NCBI RefSeq assembly: GCF_001875655.1
Contig: NZ_MKEQ01000002.1
Coordinates: 1 to 64,000, forward strand
Direction: 5' to 3'
DNA: 64,000 nucleotides
Origin: Enterobacter hormaechei ATCC 49162
GTDB lineage: Bacteria > Pseudomonadota > Gammaproteobacteria > Enterobacterales > Enterobacteriaceae
Both the position numbers and the translations under genes were made by a program. This document shows, one piece after another, positions 7,953-16,395 of this stretch (its first letter is position 1; each line of letters begins with the position of its first letter). Under the pieces are notes generated by a model that was given only the letters and a program-made list of their open reading frames with translations, made no database searches and was not told the DNA's origin.

Positions 7953-9287
7953 CTAATGGGTGACCTGCTTTTCATGCAACTGCGCATTGCGAGCCTGGCG
8001 TCCCATCACCAGCACCGCGATCCCCCCCGCGACGCACAACCCCGCCAGAGGCAGCATCGCCAGCGTGTGGCTACCCGTCCGCTCGTTGATGATGCCGTAA
8101 GCGTTGACCATCACCGCACCGCCGATAAGGTTGGCGATGGCGCCAATTGCGGCCAGCCCCGCAGCAGCCGACGTGCTGCTCATCCAGCCTGACGCCAGTG
8201 CCCAGAACGGCCCTTTCATTGAATACGCCCCGATCAGCATGATGCTCAGGATAACAATGGTGGCGGAAAGAGAGACGCTGACAAAGGCGGCAAAGACACC
8301 TGCGGCAATCATGAACAGCGTCAGCGCCGTATGCCAGCGGCGTTCGTTGGTTCGGTCAGAACTCCGTCCCCACACAATCATCAGTACGGATGCCAGGCCG
8401 TAAGGAATGGCGTTGAACAGCCCCGTCTCCAGATTATCAAGGTGGAACGATTTCAGCAGCTGCGGTGACCAGACGCTGATGGTCGTGCCCGCTGATGACG
8501 CGCCTGCGTAAATCAGCGCCAGCAGCCAGATTTGACGGTGCCTGAGCAACTGCCATGTCGTCTGGTGCCCGATATTTTTTTGCTGTTGACGCTCGGTTTC
8601 AAGCGTCGTTTCCAGCCACTTTTTCTGTTCCGCGTTAAGCCAGTTAGCCTGGTGCGGACGATCGCGAAGCACAAACCAGGCAGCGACACCCAGCAGGACG
8701 GCGGGTAAACCTTCAATGATAAACAGCAGATGCCAGCCGCGCAGACCCAGCCAGCCATCCATTGACAGAATCAACCCGGACAGCGGCGAGCCGATAAAAT
8801 TGGCCAGCGGGATCGCGACCATAAAGGACGCGATAATTCGCGCACGGTAGCGGGAAGGGATCCACCAGGTCAGAAAGAGTACGACGCCGGGGAAGAAGCC
8901 CGCCTCCGCGGCACCCAGCAGAAAACGCACGATATAAAGCGACGTGGTGTTTTGTACCAGCGCCATACACATGGACACCACCCCCCAGCTGATCATAATG
9001 CGGGGGATCCACAGACGTGCGCCCACTTTCTGCATCGCCAGATTGCTGGGAACTTCAAACAGAAAATACGCCACGAAATAGAGGCTGCTGGCGAAGCCAA
9101 ACGCCGCTTTGCTGAGACCGAGATCTTCATTCATCTGTAGCGAAGCCATGCCGATATTGCCGCGATCGATAATGGAGACCAGGTAGCTGACTATCAGAAA
9201 CGGGAGGATGCGCCAGATCACCTTGCGCATAGTCTCTCTTTCTATGTCCTCAATGGCGGCAGCGCCATTACGAATATGTTCTGTCAT
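7953..9287 (-). CDS. MFS transporter, anion:cation symporter (ACS) family
   Basis: Inner-membrane transporter of 444 residues with about 12 transmembrane segments. It belongs to the ACS family of organic-anion:H+ symporters (GudP, GarP, ExuT, RhmT and relatives). The start of helix 1 carries the family pattern ...LVSIIDRGNIGMA..., followed by FEVPSNLAMQKVGAR in the first cytoplasmic loop. ACS members import sugar acids, tartrate or phenylacetates, so this is probably the uptake step for the substrate of the adjacent RraA/dehydrogenase pair. Its promoter duplicates the regulatory block of that operon, which supports joint control. The substrate cannot be named from sequence. Confidence 0.9.
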   Translation of the reverse strand: MTEHIRNGAAAIEDIERETMRKVIWRILPFLIVSYLVSIIDRGNIGMASLQMNEDLGLSKAAFGFASSLYFVAYFLFEVPSNLAMQKVGARLWIPRIMISWGVVSMCMALVQNTTSLYIVRFLLGAAEAGFFPGVVLFLTWWIPSRYRARIIASFMVAIPLANFIGSPLSGLILSMDGWLGLRGWHLLFIIEGLPAVLLGVAAWFVLRDRPHQANWLNAEQKKWLETTLETERQQQKNIGHQTTWQLLRHRQIWLLALIYAGASSAGTTISVWSPQLLKSFHLDNLETGLFNAIPYGLASVLMIVWGRSSDRTNERRWHTALTLFMIAAGVFAAFVSVSLSATIVILSIMLIGAYSMKGPFWALASGWMSSTSAAAGLAAIGAIANLIGGAVMVNAYGIINERTGSHTLAMLPLAGLCVAGGIAVLVMGRQARNAQLHEKQVTH

Positions 9288-9350
9288 GTGTTCCTCGCAG
9301 GGGCTGTTCTTGGTTTTATCAGGTACAACTCGGTTTTATTAAACAAAACC

Positions 9351-9423
9351 ACTATAGCGTCGGCGCCTTCTTTTTATCCAGTTAATGGAAGGTTTAAATG
9401 ATGTAAATAAGACGTGACTCACA
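9351..9423 (-). promoter_or_regulatory. Promoter and upstream operator of the MFS gene (copy of 7063-7135)
   Basis: A TATAGT -10 (9351-9356, minus strand) and a 25-bp element at 9399-9423 match the RraA promoter block in sequence (22 of 25) and spacing (48 bp). The region between also shares CTGG-TAAA around the -35. Conservation confined to these elements suggests a common regulator. Confidence 0.6.
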
Positions 9424-9616
9424 GTTAACGGGCTTTACGTTATGAGCCTAAACGACAGATGCGCCACCCCCCGTTGTGAGGTAAAGTACACACCTTGCGC
9501 AGCCTCAGAGCTGCGGTTTTGTGGGGTATATGCGAATAACACGTTCCCCCCATTCTCACTTCTGGTTTACGCCAGCCTGCATGGTGTTGTGGTTTGTTTT
9601 CTTAAAAGGGTTGTCT
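9424..9616 (+). other. Long upstream region of terC, no gene seen
   Basis: About 190 bp separate the MFS promoter block from terC. In-frame extension to a start at 9521 is possible but that segment has no ribosome-binding site and reads unlike TerC. GC-rich stretches (CACCCCCC near 9463 and GTGGGG near 9521) could pair in a leader RNA. I could not match it to the manganese riboswitch known upstream of the related gene alx. Confidence 0.3.
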
Positions 9617-10642
9617 ATGTCTGCTGCTCATCTCGGTTTCCCGACGGAAACCGTTGTTGTCTTTGTGGTGATGGCCATTGGGGCGATGTTTATCGACCTC
9701 TTCATGCACCGTCACGATAAGCCGATCTCGCTGAAAAGCGCGGTCATGTGGTCCATCTTCTGGGTCATGATGGCGATGGCCTTCGCCGGATTCTTATACG
9801 TGCACCACGGCGCGGAGATGGCCAGTCTGTTCCTGACCGGCTATGCGCTGGAAGAGGTTCTTTCCGTCGACAACCTGTTTGTGATGATGGCGATCTTCGC
9901 CTGGTTCGGCGTACCGGATAAATATCGTCACCGCGTGCTCTACTGGGGCGTGCTTGGGGCGATTGTGTTCCGCGGTATTTTTGTTGCAATCGGCACCAGC
10001 CTGCTGAGCCTGGGGCCGTATGTTGAGGTGATTTTTGCGCTGGTCGTCGGCTGGACGGCAGTGATGATGCTAAAGCGCAATGAAGAGAGCGATGAAGTAG
10101 AAGATTACTCCGGCCATCTGGCGTACCGCCTGGTGAAACGCTTCTACCCGGTGTGGCCAAAAATCAGCAGCCATGCGTTCATCCTGACCCAGAAAGAGGT
10201 GGATGCTGAGCTGGAGAAGCCTGAAAACAAGGATGTGATGGTGGGCCGCGTGAAAAAGGCGAAGCGTTACGCAACGCCGCTGCTGCTCTGCGTTGCGGTG
10301 GTGGAGCTGTCCGACGTGATGTTCGCCTTCGACTCCGTTCCCGCAATCATTGCCGTCAGCCGTGAGCCGCTGATTATCTACAGCGCCATGATGTTCGCCA
10401 TTCTCGGCCTGCGTACTCTCTACTTCGTGCTGGAAGCGCTGAAACAGTACCTGGTGCATCTGGAAAAAGCGGTGGTGTTACTGCTGTTCTTCGTGGCGTT
10501 CAAGCTGGGGCTGAATGCGACCGACCACTTCTGGCATCACGGTTATAACATCGGTGCCACGGCAAGCCTGTTTGTGGTGCTGGGGGTGCTGGCGCTGGGG
10601 ATCATTGCGAGCGTGATGTTCCCGGGGAAACGTGAGGCCTGA
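9617..10642 (+). CDS. terC: TerC-family integral membrane protein
   Basis: Polytopic inner-membrane protein of 341 residues with about nine transmembrane segments. It is close to the TerC of plasmid tellurite-resistance operons rather than to Alx. Conserved acidic motifs sit in the membrane: EEVLSVDNLFV (about residues 75-85) and VVELSDVMFAFDSVPA (about 230-245). In the TerC/Alx superfamily these are linked to metal (Mn2+) efflux or metalation of exported proteins. The ATG at 9617 has AAAGGG 6 nt upstream. No other ter genes (terZABDE) are adjacent, so it is a stand-alone copy. Its role here, metal homeostasis or tellurite tolerance, is unproven. Confidence 0.85.
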   Translation: MSAAHLGFPTETVVVFVVMAIGAMFIDLFMHRHDKPISLKSAVMWSIFWVMMAMAFAGFLYVHHGAEMASLFLTGYALEEVLSVDNLFVMMAIFAWFGVPDKYRHRVLYWGVLGAIVFRGIFVAIGTSLLSLGPYVEVIFALVVGWTAVMMLKRNEESDEVEDYSGHLAYRLVKRFYPVWPKISSHAFILTQKEVDAELEKPENKDVMVGRVKKAKRYATPLLLCVAVVELSDVMFAFDSVPAIIAVSREPLIIYSAMMFAILGLRTLYFVLEALKQYLVHLEKAVVLLLFFVAFKLGLNATDHFWHHGYNIGATASLFVVLGVLALGIIASVMFPGKREA

Positions 10643-10654
10643 TGTACCGCTTTT

Positions 10655-10690
10655 CTCCCTCTCCCTGTGGGAGAGGGCCGGGGTGAGGGC
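10655..10690. repeat. REP-like palindrome, single copy
   Basis: CCCTCTCCC / GGGAGAGGG palindrome followed by CCGGGGTGAGGG. It is one of eight loci of the same repeat family in this window and lies between the convergent terC and HAD genes. Confidence 0.85.
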
Positions 10691-10702
10691 ACCGGGCCGC
10701 AC

Positions 10703-11365
10703 CTAACCCTTAATTGGTGAATTCCGGCGCTTGCTCGGATGATGGAAATGCCGCCAGTGGGGATCCTGCGCCGCTGCCAGCAATTCATGGTCGCCGCGCG
10801 TGTCGCCCCAGGCGCGCAGGTGATACGCGTTCAGGTCGCCATACACCTTCTCCAGCCTCGCCACCTTCTGTGCACAACGGCAGTTATGGCCGGTGATCCG
10901 CCCGGTCAGCTTGCCGTCTTTCACTTCCAGCTGCGTGCCAATCAGCTTAATGCCGAGCTTATCGGCCCACGGCTGTAACACCAGCGCCGGGGAAGCAGAG
11001 CAAATCGTCACTTCTGCACCGGAATTGACCTCATTAGCGACGGCCAGCACGCCTTCCGGGCGCATCAGCTTGTTCCAGTATTTTTCACAGAAGGCTTCCG
11101 CCTGCTGACGTAACCAGTGCTCATCCACCCCCGTCAGGAAGGTTTTGATCAACACCTCTTTCAGTTCATCACGCGTCAGCTTGCGGCGCACGCAGTGCAG
11201 CGTAGGCAGGGCCATGCGCACCAGTCGGCCAGCAAAATAGCGCTTGCCAAAGGCAAAGCGCAGGAACGGAATAAAACTGTCGTGGTGCGTCAACGTACCA
11301 TCAAAGTCAAAGACAGAGAGCACGCTGGACTTCGCCACGGCTTCGTCGGCAATCATATTGGTCAT
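10703..11365 (-). CDS. HAD-IB family phosphatase
   Basis: Haloacid dehalogenase-type hydrolase of 220 residues, subfamily IB (SerB-like). The nucleophile motif FDFDGTLT holds Asp20 and Asp22, motif II is ICSASP (about residue 130), and motif III/IV includes the WGDTRGDHELL loop. Members dephosphorylate small metabolites or phospholipid head groups; the substrate here is not evident. It is a single gene, convergent with terC across a REP element. The first ATG (11365) is used, but an ATG three codons in is equally plausible since neither has a strong ribosome-binding site. Confidence 0.85.
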   Translation of the reverse strand: MTNMIADEAVAKSSVLSVFDFDGTLTHHDSFIPFLRFAFGKRYFAGRLVRMALPTLHCVRRKLTRDELKEVLIKTFLTGVDEHWLRQQAEAFCEKYWNKLMRPEGVLAVANEVNSGAEVTICSASPALVLQPWADKLGIKLIGTQLEVKDGKLTGRITGHNCRCAQKVARLEKVYGDLNAYHLRAWGDTRGDHELLAAAQDPHWRHFHHPSKRRNSPIKG

Positions 11366-11471
11366 AAATACGTCTTAACTGAAATACACATTCTGTTCAC
11401 TAGTTTACCTGCTTTACCTGCACAGTCCTTAGATCCGATCTCATTTTTTCTCGAACCTGGGGCCTGACGGA

Positions 11472-12266
11472 TCAAACAATGTCATCCACCACGCCGCCGT
11501 CAACGCGCAGCGCCGCGCCGGAAGTCGCGGAGGCCTGCATGGAACAGACATACACCACCATATTCGCCACTTCTTCCACCGTGGCGGCGCGCTGGATCAC
11601 CGAACTGGGGCGATTCGTCATCACGAACGCTTTCGCCAGCTGCTCCAGCGATTTACCGGTTCTCTCGATCTCGTCTTTCATCATCGCAGCAAAACCGTCC
11701 GACATGGTCGGGCCGGGCAGCACGCTGTTCACCGTGACGCCGCTGCCGGCCACGAACTTCGCCAGCCCGCGCGCCAGCGAGAGCTGGGCAGTTTTCGTTA
11801 CGCCATAGTGGATCATATCCGCAGGGATATTGCAGGCCGATTCTGACGAGATAAACACCACACGACCCCAGCCTTTTTGTACCATGCCAGGCAGCAGGGC
11901 GCGGGAGAGGCGCACGCCGGACATGACGTTTGTTTGCCAGTAGCGTTCCCAGGTCTCGTCGTCGGTGGAATAAAAATCCTGCTGACCATAAATCCCGGCG
12001 TTATTCACCAGAATATCAACGTGCGTGGCAACCCTGAGCAGTTCGTCAACGCCCTCCTGCGCGCTGAGATCGGCGATGGCGGCGCGGACCTGAACGCCAG
12101 GCACCACCTGCTGTAACGCCTGAATGCCTTTGTTCACTGAGTCGATGCTGCGTCCATTCACGATCACTTCCGCGCCGCTTTCCGCCAGCCCGCGGGCGAT
12201 GGCAAACCCAATGCCGCCGGTGGATGCCGTCACCAGCGCCACTTTCCCCGTTAAATCGATTTTCAT
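11472..12266 (-). CDS. Short-chain dehydrogenase/reductase (SDR)
   Basis: Classical SDR of 264 residues. The cofactor-binding stretch TASTGGIG (13-20) and NNAG (88-91) are present. The catalytic residues Ser141, Tyr154 and Lys158 (YGVTK) are in place. AAGGAG precedes the ATG by a good distance. The substrate is unknown; the sequence resembles 3-oxoacyl-ACP reductase-like SDRs of uncertain role. It is read leftward behind the LysR gene (31 nt gap) and so may be co-transcribed with it. Confidence 0.85.
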   Translation of the reverse strand: MKIDLTGKVALVTASTGGIGFAIARGLAESGAEVIVNGRSIDSVNKGIQALQQVVPGVQVRAAIADLSAQEGVDELLRVATHVDILVNNAGIYGQQDFYSTDDETWERYWQTNVMSGVRLSRALLPGMVQKGWGRVVFISSESACNIPADMIHYGVTKTAQLSLARGLAKFVAGSGVTVNSVLPGPTMSDGFAAMMKDEIERTGKSLEQLAKAFVMTNRPSSVIQRAATVEEVANMVVYVCSMQASATSGAALRVDGGVVDDIV

Positions 12267-12297
12267 CGTTCGCTCCTTGTCGTCTTAGGTTCAAAAC

Positions 12298-13179
12298 TTA
12301 AAGCGTAGCAGTTGACGATGACGGCTCCTGCTTAAAAAGGCGCAACAGCGTCTCAACCTGCTCGTCCAGCGGGCTGAGGGAGCGTTTGACGATGAGGTGC
12401 AGCGGCGTGGCGCGACGTACGCCGTGGCTGAGCGGCAGGATTTTGAGGATACCTTGCTGGAGTGGGGCCTGAATGCGTTCTTCCGGTAACCAGCCGTACC
12501 CAACCTGATACATCACCGCTTCGATTGCGGCATCGATGGTGGAGAATGTCCATGACTCCCCGGTGGGGCGAACGGTGGGCTGGCTGTCTGCGATCTGAAT
12601 GCGCGGCCACGGGCGTAGCATCTCGTCGTTAAGCGGTGTATCCAGCGCAAACAGCGGGTGCGCGTGATGCGCGACGGCAACAAAATCGATATTCATCAGC
12701 CATTCGCCCAGGCCGGTTATGTCCTGGCGGCGGGTTAAGACCATCACGTCGGCTTCATCATTGAGCGCATCCGTACGGCTGTTTTCCAGCACCTCTGTGA
12801 GCCGCACCTGCGTTTGCGGGTACAGCTGCTGAAACTGGCGCAAAATCGCGAACAGCCGACTGCGCGGAAAGATACTGTCGACCATCAAATCGATACGGGT
12901 TCGCATCCCGCTGCGCAGAGTCGCCGCGCGCGTTTCAACATAGGCGAAGGCTTTCAGCAGCGGTTTAACCTGATTCAGCAACAGCTCGCCCGCCGGGGTC
13001 AGCACGGCCCGTCTGCCTTCTGTCATTAAGAGCGCCACCCCCAGCCGCTCCTGCAAAAGCGACAGGTTATAGCTGACCGAGGACTGGCTGCGGTGGGTCT
13101 CTTCCGCCGCCTTAGCGAAGCTGCCAGCCTCGATGACTTTCTCCAGCAAGGCCCACTGTTCGAGCGTCGTCTTATGCAT
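12298..13179 (-). CDS. LysR-family regulator, probable regulator of padC
   Basis: LysR-type regulator of 293 residues. The N-terminal helix-turn-helix (AGSFAKAAEETHRSQSSVSY, about 17-36) is followed by a periplasmic-binding-like effector domain (about 90-290). It is divergent from the phenolic acid decarboxylase gene across a 99-bp intergenic region. In Klebsiella and Enterobacter relatives a LysR protein next to the decarboxylase mediates induction by hydroxycinnamates. That it senses p-coumarate or ferulate here is inferred from this arrangement. Confidence 0.87.
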   Translation of the reverse strand: MHKTTLEQWALLEKVIEAGSFAKAAEETHRSQSSVSYNLSLLQERLGVALLMTEGRRAVLTPAGELLLNQVKPLLKAFAYVETRAATLRSGMRTRIDLMVDSIFPRSRLFAILRQFQQLYPQTQVRLTEVLENSRTDALNDEADVMVLTRRQDITGLGEWLMNIDFVAVAHHAHPLFALDTPLNDEMLRPWPRIQIADSQPTVRPTGESWTFSTIDAAIEAVMYQVGYGWLPEERIQAPLQQGILKILPLSHGVRRATPLHLIVKRSLSPLDEQVETLLRLFKQEPSSSTATL

Positions 13180-13197
13180 GATTAATCTAAATTTTGG

Positions 13198-13228
13198 ATG
13201 AATTTGATTTAAACATAGCGTTATTCAT
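13198..13228. promoter_or_regulatory. Candidate LysR operator between the LysR gene and padC
   Basis: Inverted repeat ATGAAT (13198-13203) and ATTCAT (13223-13228) in an AT-rich divergent promoter region, matching the form of a LysR-type site. The padC ribosome-binding site AAAGGAGA follows at about 13264. The binding protein is assumed to be the adjacent LysR regulator. Confidence 0.45.
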
Positions 13229-13278
13229 TCGATTTTTGAAGGGGTACGATCGTCTCATCAAAACAAAGGAGACATCTT

Positions 13279-13785
13279 ATGAACACCTTCGACAAACATG
13301 ATTTAAGCGGCTTCGTCGGCAAACATCTGGTTTATACCTACGATAATGGCTGGAACTACGAAATTTACGTTAAAAACGAAAACACGCTCGACTACCGTAT
13401 TCACAGCGGTCTGGTGGGCAACCGTTGGGTGAAAGATCAGCAGGCATACATTGTTCGCGTTGGGGAGAGCATCTATAAAATTTCCTGGACGGAGCCAACC
13501 GGTACCGACGTGAGCCTGATCGTGAACCTGGGCGACAGCCTGTTCCACGGCACCATCTTCTTCCCACGCTGGGTCATGAATAATCCGGAAAAAACCGTCT
13601 GCTTCCAGAACGATCACATTCCGCTGATGAACAGCTACCGTGATGCCGGTCCGGCGTATCCGACAGAGGTGATTGATGAATTCGCGACCATTACCTTCGT
13701 GCGCGACTGCGGCGCCAATGATGATAGCGTGATCAATTGCGCGGCCAGCGAGCTGCCTGCAAACTTCCCTGAAAATTTAAAATAA
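13279..13785 (+). CDS. padC: Phenolic acid (ferulate/p-coumarate) decarboxylase
   Basis: Cofactor-free cytosolic decarboxylase of 168 residues. It converts p-coumaric, ferulic or caffeic acid to the 4-vinylphenol and CO2, usually for detoxification. All active-site residues known from the family are visible: Tyr19 and Tyr21 (VYTYDNGW), Trp25, Tyr27, Arg49 (GNRWVKDQ) and Glu72 (WTEPTGTDVSL). Length and numbering agree with the characterised Enterobacter ferulic acid decarboxylase. A strong ribosome-binding site lies 7 nt before the ATG. It is monocistronic, with its own terminator and a divergent LysR regulator. Confidence 0.95.
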   Translation: MNTFDKHDLSGFVGKHLVYTYDNGWNYEIYVKNENTLDYRIHSGLVGNRWVKDQQAYIVRVGESIYKISWTEPTGTDVSLIVNLGDSLFHGTIFFPRWVMNNPEKTVCFQNDHIPLMNSYRDAGPAYPTEVIDEFATITFVRDCGANDDSVINCAASELPANFPENLK

Positions 13786-13810
13786 GATCGGGAACAGGTG
13801 AACGGGACAT

Positions 13811-13846
13811 CGGCCATGTTGGTTTTAACCGGCATGGCCGTTTTTT
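13811..13846 (+). terminator. Terminator of padC
   Basis: CGGCCATG (13811-13818) pairs with CATGGCCG (13833-13840), followed by six T. It overlaps the last codons of the convergent acpT by 2 bp and may serve both genes. Confidence 0.85.
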
Positions 13847-14438
13847 ATGCCGCAGAAATGCCGGAGTAAGAAACAGAGTCCGCCGTTAAGGTGAAAGGCG
13901 TAGGGGTACAGACCGCCAGGCTCAGCGAGCCGAAACGTAGCTGGCTGACCGGGAGCGACTGGGCGGTACTGTCAATGCTGACAATCTGCCACGCGCTGCC
14001 GCCGCGCTGTTTGACGATCGCTTCTTTGCGCGTCCAGATACGCCAGAATGCGGAAAGCTGCTCTTCAGGCGCTTCCCGCTCCAGTTCATCATGTTCGGTG
14101 AGGCTGAAAACGGCATTCGCCAGCGCCTGCCAGTTCTCGCGCGGGCGGATCACTTCGATATCGCAGCCCACTTCACCTTCATCGCTCATCAGCAGGGCAA
14201 TGTCGTCCCCGCTGTGACTCAGGTTAAACCACAGCGGATGACCGTTAGCGAAGGCCGGTTTTCCCTGCTCGCCGTAAATTATCTCGGGAAGCGGTGAGGG
14301 GGATAAGGTTCTGGCGAGCAACGTCCGGCCTGCAAGCCAGGAAGCGTGTCGTGCACCCTGCGGTGCTCTGTCTGCGAGCGTTGACGCCAGTGGGTCCGCG
14401 CTAAGGGTGGAGATTTTTCCCAGTACAAACTGGTACAT
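13845..14438 (-). CDS. acpT: 4'-phosphopantetheinyl transferase AcpT
   Basis: Sfp-type phosphopantetheinyl transferase of 197 residues that converts apo-acyl carrier proteins to the holo form using CoA. Conserved motifs: NLSHSGD (about 72-78), VGCDIEV with the Mg2+-binding acids, and WTRKEAIVK. E. coli K-12 AcpT is an orphan; in O157:H7 its substrates are the carrier proteins of an adjacent fatty-acid-like island. Here the gene follows the ketosynthase stop by 2 nt, so it is the last gene of the aryl polyene operon. The two carrier proteins at 25851-26371 are its expected substrates. Confidence 0.93.
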   Translation of the reverse strand: MYQFVLGKISTLSADPLASTLADRAPQGARHASWLAGRTLLARTLSPSPLPEIIYGEQGKPAFANGHPLWFNLSHSGDDIALLMSDEGEVGCDIEVIRPRENWQALANAVFSLTEHDELEREAPEEQLSAFWRIWTRKEAIVKQRGGSAWQIVSIDSTAQSLPVSQLRFGSLSLAVCTPTPFTLTADSVSYSGISAA

Positions 14439-14440
14439 AG

Positions 14441-15670
14441 TTACGCCCAGCGTTTGATGATTATCGAGGTATTAATGCCGCCAAAGGCAAAGTTATTGCT
14501 CTGAATAAATTCGCAATCAATCGGGCGGGTTTCCCCCATAATATAATCTAAAGCGCCGCATTGCTCATCCGGTTGTCTTAAATTGAGCGTCGGCGTGAAC
14601 CAGCCCTCCCGCATCATGTGCAGACTCAACAGGGCTTCCAGCGCGCCACAGGCGCCCAGGGTATGGCCGAAATAGCTCTTCAGGGATGAGATGGGCACCC
14701 TGTCGCCGAAGATAGCGGCGGTCGCCTGACTCTCGGCGATATCCCCGCGATCGGTCGCCGTACCGTGGGCAGAAATATAACCAATGTCCTGGGGGCCAAG
14801 GCCCGCCATCGCCAGCGACTGTTCCATACACACCTGCATGGTTTCACGCTGGGGCTGGGTGATGTGCGCCGCATCGCAGTTGGTGGCAAAGCCCACGATC
14901 TCGCCATAAATTGTCGCCCCCCGCGCTCTGGCGTGATCCAGCGCTTCCAGCACCAGCGTGCCCGCACCTTCACCAATCACCAGACCATCTCGCTGAACGT
15001 CAAACGGCGACGGCGTGGTTTTCGGCGCGTCGTTCCGCTGGCTGGTGGCAAACAGGGTATCGAAAACCGCTGCTTCCGACGGACACAGCTCTTCCGCGCC
15101 GCCTGCCACCATCACGGTCTGGTAGCCGTGACGAATCGCTTCCCAGGCATAGCCAATCGCCTGGCTGCCGGAGGTACAGGCGCTCGACGTGGGGATCACC
15201 CGTCCGCGCAGGCCAAAGAACAGCCCGGTATTCACCGCCGTGGTGTGCGGCATCATCTGCACGTAGGTAGTGCCGGTGATGTTGTGGGTGTGCTTTTCGG
15301 TGAGCATGGAGGCAAACTCGCTGACCGGCCCGGTGCTGCCCGTTGACGAGCCGTAGGCGATCCCGGTCTGACCGTTGGTCAGCACGGCGTCGTCGATCAG
15401 TCCCGCCTGCTCCAGCGCCAGTTCGGTCGCGCGGGTGGAAAGCAGCGACACCCGGCCCATGGCGCGAATGCGCTTTCGCGTGTAGTGAGCGGGGAGGGTA
15501 AAGTCTTCAATCGGCGCGGCGAGCAGGGTTTGCAGGCCGTCATACGCCTGCCACTCCGTCATGGTACGCACCGCGTTTTCATACCCGCGCAGACGGCGCG
15601 AGATGGTCGGCCAGTCCTCGCCGAACGCGGTGACGCCGCCCATGCCCGTAATCACTACCCGGCGGGTCAT
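14441..15670 (-). CDS. apeR: Aryl polyene ketosynthase (ApeR-like)
   Basis: Beta-ketoacyl-ACP synthase of 409 residues, FabF/KAS II-type. The catalytic triad is complete: Cys165 (SSACTSGSQ), His302 (AHGTATDRGD) and His336 (SYFGHTLGA). In characterised aryl polyene (APE) clusters ApeR is one of two active condensing enzymes. It shares an ATGA overlap with the upstream ketoreductase and is followed 2 nt later by acpT. The symbol follows the published apeA-R order and is based on position and domain. Confidence 0.88.
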   Translation of the reverse strand: MTRRVVITGMGGVTAFGEDWPTISRRLRGYENAVRTMTEWQAYDGLQTLLAAPIEDFTLPAHYTRKRIRAMGRVSLLSTRATELALEQAGLIDDAVLTNGQTGIAYGSSTGSTGPVSEFASMLTEKHTHNITGTTYVQMMPHTTAVNTGLFFGLRGRVIPTSSACTSGSQAIGYAWEAIRHGYQTVMVAGGAEELCPSEAAVFDTLFATSQRNDAPKTTPSPFDVQRDGLVIGEGAGTLVLEALDHARARGATIYGEIVGFATNCDAAHITQPQRETMQVCMEQSLAMAGLGPQDIGYISAHGTATDRGDIAESQATAAIFGDRVPISSLKSYFGHTLGACGALEALLSLHMMREGWFTPTLNLRQPDEQCGALDYIMGETRPIDCEFIQSNNFAFGGINTSIIIKRWA

Positions 15671-16395
15671 AGCATGCCTCCGTTAATCGAAATCACCTGA
15701 CGCGTCACATAGCCTGCTTTATCCGACATCAGGTAGCTCGCCAGCCCGGCGACTTCCTCGGCCTGGCCCATACGCTGCATCGGGATCATCGACATCGCCG
15801 CATTCAGCGCGGCGTCGTCCATCTCGATCATGCCGGTATCGATCAGCCCCGGCGCGATGCAGTTGACGGTGATTTTGCGTTTTGCCAGCTCGGTGGCGAG
15901 CGCTTTGGTGGCGCCGATGATCCCGGCTTTCGCCGCGCTGTAGTTCACCTGCCCACGGTTGCCCATGATGCCTGATACCGACGACAGGGTAATGATCCGT
16001 CCGCCCTTGCGGGTGCCGATCATCGGCATAATGCAGGGATGAATGACGTTATAAAAACTGTCGAGATTGGTGTGGATCACGCTGTCCCAGTCCTCGTCGC
16101 TGAGCGCCGGAAATGCGCCGTCGCGGGTAATGCCAGCGTTACTGACCACGCCGTACCACGCGCCGTGATCGGCGATCTCCTGTTCCAGCACCGTGCGGCA
16201 CTGCTCACGGTTGCCTACGTCGAAGGTGAGTAAACGGCCCGCGCCGCCCGCCCGGACAATCGCTTCCAGCGTCTCCTGCGCGCCCGCTTCATCACGATGG
16301 TAATGCACGCCGACGGTGAAACCGTCCGCCGCAAGCTGAAGGGCGATAGCGCGGCCAATGCCTTTGCTGGCACCCGTGACCAGTACGGATCTCAT
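15667..16395 (-). CDS. apeQ: 3-ketoacyl-ACP reductase (ApeQ-like)
   Basis: FabG-type SDR of 242 residues that reduces the beta-keto group after each condensation. The TGASKGIG cofactor motif spans residues 7-14, NAG is at 86-88, and the Ser139/Tyr152/Lys156 catalytic triad (YSAAK) is present. ATGA overlaps at both ends link it to the dehydratase upstream and the ketosynthase downstream. The enzyme class is clear; the polyene role comes from context. Confidence 0.9.
   Translation of the reverse strand: MRSVLVTGASKGIGRAIALQLAADGFTVGVHYHRDEAGAQETLEAIVRAGGAGRLLTFDVGNREQCRTVLEQEIADHGAWYGVVSNAGITRDGAFPALSDEDWDSVIHTNLDSFYNVIHPCIMPMIGTRKGGRIITLSSVSGIMGNRGQVNYSAAKAGIIGATKALATELAKRKITVNCIAPGLIDTGMIEMDDAALNAAMSMIPMQRMGQAEEVAGLASYLMSDKAGYVTRQVISINGGML

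Noticed and set aside
9424..9616. Manganese riboswitch (yybP-ykoY) upstream of terC
   Set aside because: I could not trace the conserved core by eye; kept only as a question for a covariance search.
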